The notes under the pieces are model-generated. The model was not told the DNA's origin, made no database searches, and saw only the letters and a program-made list of their open reading frames with translations. The translations under genes and the position numbers were made by a program. This document shows positions 42,086-51,614 of a stretch of DNA of 59,110 bases, piece after piece. Each line of letters begins with the position of its first letter. Position 1 is the stretch's first letter. This DNA comes from an uncultured Alphaproteobacteria bacterium (GTDB lineage Bacteria > Pseudomonadota > Alphaproteobacteria > RF32 > CAG-239): contig CAKQTH010000007.1 of NCBI GenBank assembly GCA_934276635.1, forward strand, positions 1 to 59,110, written 5' to 3'.

Positions 42086-42160
42086 TGGCTCCGACTGTTG
42101 GGATCGAACCAACGACCAATCGGTTAACAGCCGATTGCTCTACCGCTGAGCTAAGTCGGA
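42086..42160 (-). tRNA. tRNA-Asn (GUU anticodon)
   Basis: A 75-base cloverleaf with encoded CCA. The acceptor TCCGACT/AGTCGGA is perfect, the D arm has AGCTCAGCGGTAGAGC, the anticodon loop CTGTTAA gives GTT (Asn), and the T arm is GTTGGTTCGATCCCAAC. It lies 9 bases downstream of tRNA-Cys on the same strand, so they are likely one transcript. Confidence 0.97.
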
Positions 42161-42169
42161 ATAATACTT

Positions 42170-42244
42170 TGGAGGCCGGTACCGGAATTGAACCGATATA
42201 GAAGGATTTGCAGTCCTCTGCATGAGCCATTCTGCCAACCGGCC
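42170..42244 (-). tRNA. tRNA-Cys (GCA anticodon)
   Basis: A cloverleaf with encoded CCA, U discriminator as in other tRNA-Cys, acceptor GGCCGGT/ACCGGCC, anticodon loop CTGCAAA giving GCA (Cys), and T arm CGGTTCAATTCCG. Confidence 0.96.
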
Positions 42245-42397
42245 AACTCAATGTACCAAACTCATTCGGTAATCAACATATATACATTGTTTTTTCTTTC
42301 AGTCAATATTTTTTTTCATAATTTTGCATTTTTTTTTGCATATTCCGAAAAAATGAATATTATCAGAGAAAAAAATGTTCTTTTGCAGGAGAAAAAA

Positions 42398-42832
42398 ATG
42401 TTGAAAATTGCGATTGCTTCTGATCACGGTGGTTTTGATTTGAAAGAAGAAATTATAAAAAATTATGCAAAATCAGAGGTTAGCTTTGATGATTTCGGAA
42501 CTCACTCGACCGAAAGCGTGGATTATCCGGATATTGTGAAAAATTTTGTGCCGAAGATTCTGAGCGGAAATTATGATTTCGGAATTTTGATTTGCGGAAC
42601 CGGAATCGGTGTGGATATGGCGGCAAATCGGCATAAAAAGATTCGCGCCGCGCTGCTTTATAATGATTTTTGTGCACAGATGGCAAAAGAACACAACAAT
42701 GCTAATATAATTGTTTTTGGCGGAAGAACAATGAATTATGAAGATGTTGCACGTAGAATTGATATTTTTAGAGCCGCATCGTTTCAGGGCGGACGCCACC
42801 AAAACAGAATCGACAAGCTTGATGAGGAGTAA
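42398..42832 (+). CDS. rpiB: Ribose-5-phosphate isomerase B
   Basis: A 144-residue RpiB/LacAB-family isomerase interconverting ribose- and ribulose-5-phosphate. Signatures: IASDHGGFDLKEE at residues 5-17, DYPD near 47, ICGTGIGVDMAANRHKKIRAAL (about 68-89) with the active-site Cys. The start at 42398 has AGGAG upstream. It ends 6 bases before glyA, a pairing common in Alphaproteobacteria. Confidence 0.95.
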   Translation: MLKIAIASDHGGFDLKEEIIKNYAKSEVSFDDFGTHSTESVDYPDIVKNFVPKILSGNYDFGILICGTGIGVDMAANRHKKIRAALLYNDFCAQMAKEHNNANIIVFGGRTMNYEDVARRIDIFRAASFQGGRHQNRIDKLDEE

Positions 42833-42838
42833 AAAATA

Positions 42839-44095
42839 ATGGATTTTGTGGAAAATCTTAAAGATGAAGATTCGCAGATTTTTGATGCGATAGAAAAAGA
42901 AAAGAATCGGCAGAGCCTGCAAATTGAGCTCATAGCTTCCGAAAATTTTGTTTCAAAGGCCGTTCTTGAGGCTCAGGGGTCGATTCTGACCAACAAATAT
43001 GCTGAAGGATACCCGTCGCACAGATATTACGGCGGCTGCGAGTTTGTTGATATTGTTGAAAATCTGGCAATTGAGCGCGCAAAAAAGCTTTTTGACTGCA
43101 AATATGCAAATGTTCAGCCGCACTCCGGTTCTCAGGCAAATATGGCGGTTTATATGGCGCTTTTGTGCCCATGCGACACAATTTTGGGTATGGGACTGAA
43201 ATCGGGCGGACACCTGACGCACGGCGCAAAAGTCTCAATGTCCGGAAAATGGCTGAAATCTGTTTCATACGGAGTCTGCCGCGATACCGGGCTGATTGAT
43301 TATGATGAAGTTGAACGGTTGGCAAAAGAACATCAGCCGAAATTGATAATTGCCGGCGGGTCGGCATATCCGCGCGCGGTAGATTTTGCAAAATTCAGAA
43401 AAATTGCCGATGAAGTAGGGGCGTATCTGATGGTTGATATGGCTCACTTTGCGGGACTTGTCGCCGGAAAAGTTCACGAAAATCCGCTTAAATATGCCGA
43501 TGTTGTCACCACAACAACCCACAAAACTCTCCGCGGTCCGCGCGGCGGTATGATTTTGACCGACAATGAAGAAATTGCAAAAAAAATTAACAGCGCAATT
43601 TTCCCGGGGACGCAGGGCGGCCCGTTGATGCATGTGATTGCGGCCAAGGCCGTTTGTTTCAAAGAAGATTTGAGCGATGAATTTAAGCATTATGCCGCGC
43701 AGGTTGTCAAAAACGCAAAGGCGTTCGGCGCAGCTCTGCAAAAGCACGATTTTAACCTTGTTTCCGGTGGAACGGATACGCATTTGCTGCTGATTGATTT
43801 GCAAAACAAAAATTTGACCGGAAAAGAAGTTGTGGAAGCTCTGGAACTTGCCGGAATTACATGCAACAAAAATTCCGTTCCGTTTGATCCTCTGCCGGCA
43901 ACAATAACTTCCGGAATCCGCGTCGGGACTCCGGCCTGCACAACCAGAGGATTTTGCGAGCCTCAGTTTGAACAAATAGCCGATTGGATATCGGAAATTG
44001 TCGACGCTTTGCAACAAGGTTCCGTGCAAGAGATTATCCCACAGATTAAGGCAAAAGTTGAAGATTTGTGCCGCAAGTTTCCGATATATAAATAG
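42839..44095 (+). CDS. glyA: Serine hydroxymethyltransferase
   Basis: A 418-residue PLP enzyme converting serine and tetrahydrofolate to glycine and methylene-tetrahydrofolate. The PLP Lys is in VTTTTHKTLRGPRGG (about residue 228); N-terminal LIASENFVS and a YPSHRYYGG block are typical. It is coupled to rpiB and ends 3 bases from the convergent dsbD-like gene without a visible terminator. Confidence 0.97.
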   Translation: MDFVENLKDEDSQIFDAIEKEKNRQSLQIELIASENFVSKAVLEAQGSILTNKYAEGYPSHRYYGGCEFVDIVENLAIERAKKLFDCKYANVQPHSGSQANMAVYMALLCPCDTILGMGLKSGGHLTHGAKVSMSGKWLKSVSYGVCRDTGLIDYDEVERLAKEHQPKLIIAGGSAYPRAVDFAKFRKIADEVGAYLMVDMAHFAGLVAGKVHENPLKYADVVTTTTHKTLRGPRGGMILTDNEEIAKKINSAIFPGTQGGPLMHVIAAKAVCFKEDLSDEFKHYAAQVVKNAKAFGAALQKHDFNLVSGGTDTHLLLIDLQNKNLTGKEVVEALELAGITCNKNSVPFDPLPATITSGIRVGTPACTTRGFCEPQFEQIADWISEIVDALQQGSVQEIIPQIKAKVEDLCRKFPIYK

Positions 44096-44098
44096 GCG

Positions 44099-45643
44099 TT
44101 ATTCTTCAAATGCCGATTTTATGATTGACAGCGTCAGAATTTGCGGCAAAATTGTTGCTTCTCCGGCGTTGTTATAATAAACATAGAGAGGAACGCTCGC
44201 GCGGTCAAATTTTTCCAAACCCAGTGAAATTGCGGGGTTTTTGTTTGTCCAGTCGGCTTTGAACAATGCAATCTGCTTTGTTGCTGCCAAATCTGCAAAT
44301 TCTTTGGAAGAAAGTGTGCTTTTTTCGTTCAAAAGGCAGGTCAGGCACCATTTTGCCGTAAAGTTGATAAATACCGGTTTGCGTTGGTTGACAAGCGTTT
44401 CGATTTTGGCTCCATCATAAGGCTGCCAGATGCCGTTTTTTGCATAATTGTCGGCAAGCTGAGCATATAAAACCCAGGCAAGCCAAAAGCAGGTTAAAAG
44501 AATTGGTATCGACAGAATTTGTTTCAGGCGCAGCAACCATTTGCCGGATTTCGGCAAAATTTTTGCAATCGCAGACGGAAAAATATCGGTCAGAGAAAAC
44601 GGAAGCGCATATCCGGCCGCCAGTGCCGCAAAAATCGGATAATACAGATACGGAGGCTGCAAAAGGGCATACCCGACGGCCATTCCCATAAAAGGCCCGG
44701 AGCACGGGCTTGCAATCAAAACCGCAAAAAATCCGGTTAAAAATGAGCTTTTGCCCGAAAATCTTCCGAGTGAGGCTTGCGGGACTTTGATAATATCCAA
44801 AAACATCAGAAAAATCACAAAGAAAAGCACCAGCATCGTGCCGACAAACCACGGAGATTGAAGCTGAAATCCCCAACCGATTTGTTCGCCTTTGCTCCTT
44901 AGGATATATAATGTGGCGGCAATCAGCAGAAATGAAAGCATTACTCCGCCAAAATACATCAGAGCCGAAGCATAGCGGTGTTTGTGCTCGGCTGATTTTG
45001 AATTGTGAGCCAAATACAAAGCCTTAATGCTCAAAATCGGGAATATGCACGGCATAAAATTGAGCAAAATTCCGGCAAAAAACGCAAAAATCACCACCGA
45101 CAAAAATGAAATATCGTGTGCGGGAGAGGCCGGTAAATCGTCGGCAAAAGTTTTTTGCGCGCCGGATATAAGATTTTCCCAATTTTCATGGTGATAATTC
45201 TGTGTTGCATCAAGCCTGAAAACAGCCTCTTCTTCTTCGCAATAATCTTTGCAGGCAAGCCATGAGATTTTCAGATTATGAATATCTGCCGACGGTTCAA
45301 AAAACAAATAGGCAAAAGCACTGCCGCCGTATCCGTATTGAACGATGTCTTCATCAAAAACAAATTTTTGCGTTTGGCTGAATTTTGGCAGCGATAGAGC
45401 ATTCGGTTTGTTGTCAATCTGCACAACGGTAGGTTTTCCGAGGTCTTTAACCGTCGGCCCATAAATATGCCAACCGTTTTGTGGCAGAAAATTTATCAGA
45501 GTTTCAAACTTGTCGGAGGTTTCAAAATTTGTATAAGTTTTTATGAGGACTTTATCCGAGCCGCCTTCAAAAGTTTCGGCACAAACGGAAAATCCGCAGA
45601 AAAACAAGCAGAAAATTGCGGCAAAAATGACTTTTTTCAGCAT
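44099..45643 (-). CDS. DsbD/ScsB-like thiol:disulfide transport protein
   Basis: A 514-residue inner-membrane protein. It has a signal peptide (residues 1-22) and an N-terminal periplasmic DsbD-like domain with ACKDYCEEEE (Cys pair near residue 131). A membrane domain of about seven to eight helices follows, with FMPCIFPILSIKAL and a SPCSGPFMG block that give the redox Cys pair. It ends in a C-terminal thioredoxin-like domain with FTAKWCLTCLLNE (CxxC near residue 434). It carries electrons from cytoplasmic thioredoxin to periplasmic proteins. It could supply the DsbA-like lipoprotein at 4947, but that is conjecture. It overlaps the start of the next minus gene by 1 base. Confidence 0.88.
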   Translation of the reverse strand: MLKKVIFAAIFCLFFCGFSVCAETFEGGSDKVLIKTYTNFETSDKFETLINFLPQNGWHIYGPTVKDLGKPTVVQIDNKPNALSLPKFSQTQKFVFDEDIVQYGYGGSAFAYLFFEPSADIHNLKISWLACKDYCEEEEAVFRLDATQNYHHENWENLISGAQKTFADDLPASPAHDISFLSVVIFAFFAGILLNFMPCIFPILSIKALYLAHNSKSAEHKHRYASALMYFGGVMLSFLLIAATLYILRSKGEQIGWGFQLQSPWFVGTMLVLFFVIFLMFLDIIKVPQASLGRFSGKSSFLTGFFAVLIASPCSGPFMGMAVGYALLQPPYLYYPIFAALAAGYALPFSLTDIFPSAIAKILPKSGKWLLRLKQILSIPILLTCFWLAWVLYAQLADNYAKNGIWQPYDGAKIETLVNQRKPVFINFTAKWCLTCLLNEKSTLSSKEFADLAATKQIALFKADWTNKNPAISLGLEKFDRASVPLYVYYNNAGEATILPQILTLSIIKSAFEE

Positions 45644-46329
45644 TATTTTTTTGCTCTTTCAACAATTTCAAATTGATAATATGCATTGATTATGATGCCG
45701 AGAGCTTTTATGAGCGACAAAACTCCGAAAAAGATAGCAATAATCAAAAACAGTCGAGGCATCAAACAAAGCAAAACAAGCGCAATCAGTGTTTCAAAAC
45801 CTTGTGCAAAACCCCAAAGATAAAACGGAGAATTGTTCAGCGAAATATATGATTTTTTGTTGTTTTTATATGAAATTATGGCATAAGCCAGAGTTGTGGT
45901 CGCGCCGATTGCAAACGAAAACAGCAAAAATGTGGCAGCCACGGCGTTTTGCTCGGGATTTGCAAGTGCAAAGCCCAAAATCGCGGAGGCATAAAAAATA
46001 TAATCGCAGGTCGTGTCAAGAAAAATTCCAAAATCGGTGATTTTTGAATAGCGGGCAACCGCGCCGTCCAACCCGTCAAAAAATCTGTTCAAAAGAATGC
46101 AGAGAAGGGCGGTAAAATACATTTCCATAGCCAAAAAATTCATAGCCAAAAGGCCGATGATAAGGCCGAAAATTGATATAAAATTTGCCGATATGCCGAT
46201 TTTGGCGACATTTTTGCCCAAGATGTCAAAAAATGAACATATTTTGCGGCAAAAAATTTCTGGTAGCTCTTTTATGAAAATAAAAGTCTTAAAACTGATG
46301 TTTTTTGTTGATTTCTCGGTGTTTGGCAT
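45643..46329 (-). CDS. CDP-alcohol phosphatidyltransferase
   Basis: A 228-residue membrane enzyme from the ATG at 46329 (GGAG upstream); a longer in-frame form to 46353 is less likely. The family signature Asp-Gly-x2-Ala-Arg-x8-Gly-x3-Asp-x3-Asp is complete in DGLDGAVARYSKITDFGIFLD. About six membrane helices. It transfers a phosphatidyl group from CDP-diacylglycerol to an alcohol; which alcohol (glycerol-phosphate, serine, inositol, choline) cannot be told from the motif. It is the upstream gene of the dsbD-like gene. Confidence 0.88.
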   Translation of the reverse strand: MPNTEKSTKNISFKTFIFIKELPEIFCRKICSFFDILGKNVAKIGISANFISIFGLIIGLLAMNFLAMEMYFTALLCILLNRFFDGLDGAVARYSKITDFGIFLDTTCDYIFYASAILGFALANPEQNAVAATFLLFSFAIGATTTLAYAIISYKNNKKSYISLNNSPFYLWGFAQGFETLIALVLLCLMPRLFLIIAIFFGVLSLIKALGIIINAYYQFEIVERAKK

Positions 46330-46423
46330 TATATTCTTCTCCAGAAATTGCAATGATATATATATTGCAAGTTTATCAATATTTTTTTAATATACAACAT
46401 ATTTGATTGCGGACAAACATAAT

Positions 46424-47443
46424 ATGAAACTTATAAAATATTTTTCAATACTTTTAATCGTGGCGGTGGTAGCTGTTTATTTTGTGCAGGACACAACATA
46501 TTATCAGGTTTTGCGCGGTGAAACAATGGGCACTACATACAGCATAAAAATCAGAACCGAAAAAGAAGACAATATGCTGCATTCCCGTATCAAAAAAGAG
46601 CTCGAAAATATCAATGCGCAAATGTCTGTTTTTGATAAAAATTCTGAAATTAATGCGATTAATAACGCCGAGGCCGGAAAGTGGATTGAGCTTTCGCCGG
46701 AGATGTCGGTTTTGCTCAACGATTCGTATAAGATATATAAAAAGAGCGGCGGCGCGTTTGACCCGACAATCGGAAAACTTGCTGATTTGTGGGGATTCGG
46801 CGTCAACAAGACCGAAAGAATTCCTTCTCAGGAAGAAATTGACGAAGTTCTGGCATACAGCGGGTTTGACAAGATAAAGTTTTCTAACGACTATGCAAAA
46901 CTCAAAAAAGAATATCCGCAGACTTATATGAATCTGTCGGCGGTTGCCAAAGGTTACGGCGTTGACAGAATAGCCGATTTTTTGAAAAGCGAGGGATATA
47001 AAAACTTTTTGGTTGAAATCGGCGGAGAGATATACGCTTCCGGCACCCGCAATAAAAAAGGTGAAAAATGGCATATCGGCGTGATGAATCCGCAGGATAA
47101 TAGCCAAAATGCGGCGGTTGTGGAGCTGTCGGATTCCGCGGTTGCAACTTCCGGCGACTATTTTAACTATTTTTATTCAGACAATGTGCGCTATTCCCAC
47201 ACCATCTCCATTCAGGACGGGAAGCCGGTGCGTAGCAATCTGACTTCGGTCACGGTGTTTGCTGACACCTGCACTTTTGCTGATGCGTATGCGACCGCGT
47301 TTATGGTCATGGGCGAAAAGAAAGGCCCTGAATTTGCCGACAAAAACAATATGAAAGTTATATTTTTTGTAAAGAATGAAGACGGCTCAATCTCGACCGT
47401 TATGTCAAAAGCAGCGGAAAAAATGCTGAAAGGCGCAAAATGA
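46424..47443 (+). CDS. apbE: FAD:protein FMN transferase
   Basis: A 339-residue membrane-anchored ApbE from the ATG at 46424 (an in-frame start at 46403 lacks support). One N-terminal helix anchors it; the periplasmic domain has RGETMGTTYSIKI (near 35), GAFDPTIGKLADLWGFG (near 110), LSAVAKGYGVDR (near 180) and SDSAVATSGDYFNYF (near 248). It attaches FMN covalently to Thr in RnfG and RnfD. It heads the rnf operon and shares 4 bases with the next gene, so the flavin-loading enzyme is co-expressed with its targets. Confidence 0.95.
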   Translation: MKLIKYFSILLIVAVVAVYFVQDTTYYQVLRGETMGTTYSIKIRTEKEDNMLHSRIKKELENINAQMSVFDKNSEINAINNAEAGKWIELSPEMSVLLNDSYKIYKKSGGAFDPTIGKLADLWGFGVNKTERIPSQEEIDEVLAYSGFDKIKFSNDYAKLKKEYPQTYMNLSAVAKGYGVDRIADFLKSEGYKNFLVEIGGEIYASGTRNKKGEKWHIGVMNPQDNSQNAAVVELSDSAVATSGDYFNYFYSDNVRYSHTISIQDGKPVRSNLTSVTVFADTCTFADAYATAFMVMGEKKGPEFADKNNMKVIFFVKNEDGSISTVMSKAAEKMLKGAK

Positions 47444-47853
47444 GCGATATTGAGCATAGAGGAATAATATCGAAAAAAAACGGCAAAACACTGGAGATTA
47501 AGCTCAAAAAATCTGACGGATGTGAGAAATGCCCGATTTCTTCGTGTTGTTCGACAAAATCGACGGACAAAGTTGTTGTTGAGGAAAATGATGAAGTTTT
47601 TTCGGTCGGGGACAAAGTTGTTGTCTGCGTCAGTGATAAAGCGGAAAAATTGGGAGTATTATTATCTTATATATTGCCAAGCGTGATTTTGTTTGTTAGT
47701 TTGCTCGCAGGGTTTGCCTCAAATATGACGGAAGATTATTGCGCATACGGCGCGATTGCGGCATTGAGCGTGTATTATTTGCTCCTGTTTATTTTTCGCA
47801 AAAAGCTTGATAATGTGGCAAAAATAACCATAAAACACGAAACGGAAGACTAA
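47440..47853 (+). CDS. rseC: RseC/SoxR-reducing-system family protein
   Basis: A 137-residue membrane protein with an N-terminal Cys set (GCEKCPISSCC, CxxC-x4-CC, residues 24-37), two membrane helices (about 74-92 and 98-117) and a polar C-terminus. The RseC/MucC family adjoins rnf genes in many anaerobes. It may bind Fe-S or help assemble the complex. It overlaps apbE by ATGA. Confidence 0.85.
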   Translation: MSDIEHRGIISKKNGKTLEIKLKKSDGCEKCPISSCCSTKSTDKVVVEENDEVFSVGDKVVVCVSDKAEKLGVLLSYILPSVILFVSLLAGFASNMTEDYCAYGAIAALSVYYLLLFIFRKKLDNVAKITIKHETED

Positions 47854-48699
47854 ATGAACGAATTGATATTGATTGCACTGAAAGTTATGGGTGGAACGGC
47901 GTTGGTTTCCGCCGCTGTTTTGTATTTTGCGGCAAAAAAGTTCAAGGTGGAAGAAAATGCGACGGCCGAAGAAATCAAAAAAGTTCTGCCGGGAGCAAAC
48001 TGCGGTTCCTGTGGCAAAGCTGGCTGCGCAGAGTTTGCAAAAGCATGCGCAAATTCCGACAAGGCTTCATTCTGCTTTTTATATTGTCCGGTCGGCGGAG
48101 CAAAAGTTATGGAACAGATCGCCGCAATATTGGGATTTGAGGCAGAAGAAAGAAAAAGAGAATTTGCGGTAATACATTGCCGCGGAGATTGTCAAAAAGC
48201 CCCGTCAAAAGTAAAATACAGCGGGCTTAAAAGCTGCAGGCTGGCAAATATGGTTTCTGTCGGCGAAAGCGAATGTCCGACCGGTTGCCTTCATTTCGGC
48301 GATTGTGTTTCGGTGTGTAAATTCGGCGCGCTGACCATGAATGAAAAAAGCGGAATGCCTCAGGTTGACATCAATAAATGCGTCGGTTGCCGCGCCTGCG
48401 TAAATATATGTCCGCGCAAACTGATAGAGCTCAAATCGTTTGATGACAACGACAAACTTTTGTATGTCGCCTGCCGAAACGAACAAAAAGGCGCCGCCGC
48501 AATCAAAAACTGCAAAGCGGCCTGCATTGCCTGCGGAAAATGCGCAAAAATCTGTCCGGATATAAAAATTGAAAATAATCTTTCGCGAATTTCGTCGGGA
48601 GTTGACACAAATAAATACGGAAAAGAAGTTGCAGAAGCTTGTCCGACTGGGGCGATTGTTCTCAAAACAAGAGAAAAGGAAAATACAGATGAAAAATAA
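47854..48699 (+). CDS. rnfB: Rnf complex ferredoxin-like subunit B
   Basis: A 281-residue subunit with an N-terminal membrane helix and the Fe-S domain ANCGSCGKAGC...CPVGG (residues 49-75), then two 4Fe-4S ferredoxin motifs (CVGCRACVNICPRK and CIACGKCAKICPD). It receives electrons from reduced ferredoxin and passes them to the complex. The stop overlaps rnfC by 11 bases. Confidence 0.95.
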   Translation: MNELILIALKVMGGTALVSAAVLYFAAKKFKVEENATAEEIKKVLPGANCGSCGKAGCAEFAKACANSDKASFCFLYCPVGGAKVMEQIAAILGFEAEERKREFAVIHCRGDCQKAPSKVKYSGLKSCRLANMVSVGESECPTGCLHFGDCVSVCKFGALTMNEKSGMPQVDINKCVGCRACVNICPRKLIELKSFDDNDKLLYVACRNEQKGAAAIKNCKAACIACGKCAKICPDIKIENNLSRISSGVDTNKYGKEVAEACPTGAIVLKTREKENTDEK

Positions 48700-50014
48700 A
48701 CTGCTGACATTTCCGAAAGGAGGAGTCCACCCTCCGAAATACAAAATTTCTACCGACTGTGCGATTGTTGATGCGCCGATTCCGCCGCAGGTTTATATTC
48801 CCTTGCAACAGCATAAGGGAAAAGCTGCGATTCCGGTTGTCGAAAAAGGCGACAAGGTAAAAGTCGGAACATTGCTGGCAAAGGCGGACGGAGATTTTTC
48901 GGCAAATATTCACTCTTCGGTGTCAGGCGAGGTAAAATCGATTGATTTTGTTATCGGAGAAAACGGGTATCCGGAAAAAGTCATCGTAATCAAAACGGAA
49001 AGCGATGAGTGGCTCGAAAATATCGACCGCAGCCCCGAGATTATATCTGAAATCAGCAAAGACAAAGATGAGATTTTAGAGATTATCAAACAAAGCGGAA
49101 TTGTCGGGCTAAGCGGCGCCGGCTTTCCGACCCCGATAAAGCTTAATGTGCCTGAAGGCAAAAAAATCGATACTCTGATTATCAACGGAATCGAGTGCGA
49201 GCCGTATCTGACTTCCGACGATCGCGTTATGCAGGAAAAAGCGGAAGAAATTGTGGTCGGAGCCAAAATTTTGAATAAGATTTTGGGGATTCAAAATGCT
49301 CTGATTGCGGTTGATGAAAACAAACTGAAGGCGATTGCGGCGCTCAAAAAAGTTACATCGCGATATGTCGGTGTAAATGTGGTCGTCTGCAGAACAAAAT
49401 ATCCGCAAGGCTCGGAAAAGCAACTTATCAGAGCCGTGGCCGGAAGAGAAGTTCCGAGCGGAAAACTGCCGGCAGATGTCGGGTGTATTGTGCAAAATGT
49501 CAGCACTGTTTTTGCGATTTATGAAGCGGTGCAAAAAAACAAGCCGTTGGTTGAAAGAACACTGACATTGTCCGGCGAAAATATTCAAAATCCGGCAGTT
49601 GTACGCGTTCGATTGGGAACTCCGGCATCGTTTGTTTTGAATCAGATGAATATTGATGTTTCCGCAGCCGGAAAGGTGGTTTTCGGCGGTCCGATGATGG
49701 GCGTTTCTGCCGTAAATATTGATGCCCCGATTACAAAAATGACCGGAGGAATTCTGGTTTTTCAAGATGATATGGCATACAAGCCGGAAGAAACAGAATG
49801 CATCAGATGTTCGCGCTGTGTGTCGGCGTGTCCGATGGGGCTGCAGCCGTTTTTGATTGCAAACTATGTAAAAGATGCAAATTTTGCCGAACTTAAAAAG
49901 CTGCAGATTATGAATTGTATCGAGTGCGGGTCGTGCGCCTATATTTGTCCGGCCAAAATCCCGCTGCTTGATTATTGCAAATTGGGTAAAATAGAAATCA
50001 GAAAACAAAAATAG
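48689..50014 (+). CDS. rnfC: Rnf complex subunit C
   Basis: A 441-residue peripheral subunit from the ATG at 48689 (AAAGGA upstream); a longer open frame to 48569 lies inside rnfB and is a shadow. The FPKGGVHPP start and GGVHPP-type N-terminus, the FMN/NADH-binding GLSGAGFPTPIKL (about 138) and the two 4Fe-4S clusters CIRCSRCVSACPMG and CIECGSCAYICPAK near the C-terminus are diagnostic. It oxidises or reduces NAD(H) at the membrane. Confidence 0.96.
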   Translation: MKNKLLTFPKGGVHPPKYKISTDCAIVDAPIPPQVYIPLQQHKGKAAIPVVEKGDKVKVGTLLAKADGDFSANIHSSVSGEVKSIDFVIGENGYPEKVIVIKTESDEWLENIDRSPEIISEISKDKDEILEIIKQSGIVGLSGAGFPTPIKLNVPEGKKIDTLIINGIECEPYLTSDDRVMQEKAEEIVVGAKILNKILGIQNALIAVDENKLKAIAALKKVTSRYVGVNVVVCRTKYPQGSEKQLIRAVAGREVPSGKLPADVGCIVQNVSTVFAIYEAVQKNKPLVERTLTLSGENIQNPAVVRVRLGTPASFVLNQMNIDVSAAGKVVFGGPMMGVSAVNIDAPITKMTGGILVFQDDMAYKPEETECIRCSRCVSACPMGLQPFLIANYVKDANFAELKKLQIMNCIECGSCAYICPAKIPLLDYCKLGKIEIRKQK

Positions 50015-50025
50015 GGACTGAACTT

Positions 50026-51024
50026 ATGACTATGCTGAAAATTTCTACCGCTCCGCATATTTCGTCGCCGACGACAACGCGTTCAATTATGCTTGATGTG
50101 ATTTTTGCGCTGATGCCGGCGCTGATTGCGTCTGTGTTGTTTTTCGGAATAAACGCGCTGATAATCACTCTGACGGCGGTTGCGTCTTGCGTGTTTTTTG
50201 AATATGCGGCGCATCGATGGTTTTTCAAGACGGAGCCGCACTTGTGGAACTGTTCTGCGGTTGTGACCGGAATTCTGCTGGCGTTTAATCTTCCGAGCAA
50301 TATTCCGCTGGTTTTGGTGGTCATCGGCAGTTTTGTCGCAATTGTTGTGGCAAAGGCAATGTTCGGGGGCCTCGGCAAAAACATATTTAATCCGGCGCTG
50401 GTCGGCCGCGTGTTTTTGTTTATTTCTTTTCCGGCATTTATGAGCTCGTGGCCGAAACCTCATTTTGCGGATATCTTGAATTTTGATGCGGCGACATCAG
50501 CAACTCCGTTGGCTCTGATGAAACACTCCGAGGCGGTGACTTCCGCCACAAAATTGGCCGCTCAGGCTGATATTATGCCTGATTATATGCAGATGTTTTT
50601 GGGGAACACAGGCGGTTGCCTCGGTGAAACATCGGCATTGGCTCTGTTGCTCGGTTTTGCATATTTGATGCTGCGCAAAGTCGTAAGCTGGAAAATCCCG
50701 TTCTTTTATATCGGAACGGTGTTTATTTTGTTTGCCGTAGCGCAGATAATCACCGGAAATCCGCGGTTTGACGCCGTTGCGCAAATTTTATCCGGCGGCT
50801 TGATGCTCGGCGCGCTGTTTATGGCAACTGATTACACAACTTCACCGATGACCGAAAAAGGCAGAGCCGTTTTTGCAATCGGCTGTGGTGTTTTGACCTT
50901 TATAATCAGAGAATACAGCGCATATCCGGAAGGCGTTTCTTTTGCAATTTTGATTATGAACGCTTTTGTCCCGCTGATTGATAAAATTTATATCCCGAAA
51001 CTTTTTGGAATAGGTAAGAAATAA
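50026..51024 (+). CDS. rnfD: Rnf complex membrane subunit D
   Basis: A 332-residue integral membrane subunit of the NqrB/RnfD family with about nine helices. The covalent-FMN site is visible as ATSATPLALM (about residue 158-167), modified by ApbE; GKNIFNPALVGRVF (about 117) is also typical. A second ATG lies two codons in. It overlaps rnfG by one base. Confidence 0.96.
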   Translation: MTMLKISTAPHISSPTTTRSIMLDVIFALMPALIASVLFFGINALIITLTAVASCVFFEYAAHRWFFKTEPHLWNCSAVVTGILLAFNLPSNIPLVLVVIGSFVAIVVAKAMFGGLGKNIFNPALVGRVFLFISFPAFMSSWPKPHFADILNFDAATSATPLALMKHSEAVTSATKLAAQADIMPDYMQMFLGNTGGCLGETSALALLLGFAYLMLRKVVSWKIPFFYIGTVFILFAVAQIITGNPRFDAVAQILSGGLMLGALFMATDYTTSPMTEKGRAVFAIGCGVLTFIIREYSAYPEGVSFAILIMNAFVPLIDKIYIPKLFGIGKK

Positions 51025-51614
51025 TGCAAAAAATCAAGTCTACATTTTTGAATATGACTGTAATTATGACCGCGGTTGCCATAATTTCCGCGGCGGCGGT
51101 AACATATGTTTATCAGCTTACTCTGCCGGCCGTTACTGAAAATTTGAAAAAGGCGGAAGTTGAGGCAATCAGCGATATTTTCGGCGATGAGTTTGACAAC
51201 AATCCGATTGCCGAAAAAACAGCGGTACCGATGAAAAAAGGCATTAAGGAGCTGAATATTTATCCACTGCGCAAACAAGATATGATTTATGCAATTGCGG
51301 TCAAAAGCTATACCAACAAAGGTTTTGGCGGCGAACTTGAGATTATGACCGGATTTTATATTAACGGCACAATGGCAGGATATAAGGTTTTGAATCACAA
51401 AGAAACTCCTGGATTGGGCTCAAAAATTATGGAAAATGAATTTATGAGCCAGTTTATCGGCTTAAAAATAGAGGGCGGCAAATTAAAACTTAGAAAAGAG
51501 GGCGGACAGATCGACGGAATCACCTCGGCGACTATCAGCTCAAAAGCCTTGCTTGACGCCGTAAACAATGCAAAAAAAGCTTATGACCGCTTCAGTTTGA
51601 AAGGGCAATTATGA
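51024..51614 (+). CDS. rnfG: Rnf complex flavoprotein subunit G
   Basis: A 196-residue subunit with one N-terminal membrane helix and a periplasmic FMN-binding domain. The site IDGITSATISSKAL with Thr170 matches the ApbE target motif. KETPGLGSK near residue 128 is the other family hallmark. It overlaps rnfE by 4 bases. Confidence 0.95.
   Translation: MQKIKSTFLNMTVIMTAVAIISAAAVTYVYQLTLPAVTENLKKAEVEAISDIFGDEFDNNPIAEKTAVPMKKGIKELNIYPLRKQDMIYAIAVKSYTNKGFGGELEIMTGFYINGTMAGYKVLNHKETPGLGSKIMENEFMSQFIGLKIEGGKLKLRKEGGQIDGITSATISSKALLDAVNNAKKAYDRFSLKGQL

Noticed and set aside
49109..50008. 299-codon minus-strand ORF
   Set aside because: It is antisense to rnfC; His/Arg/Asn-rich shadow.
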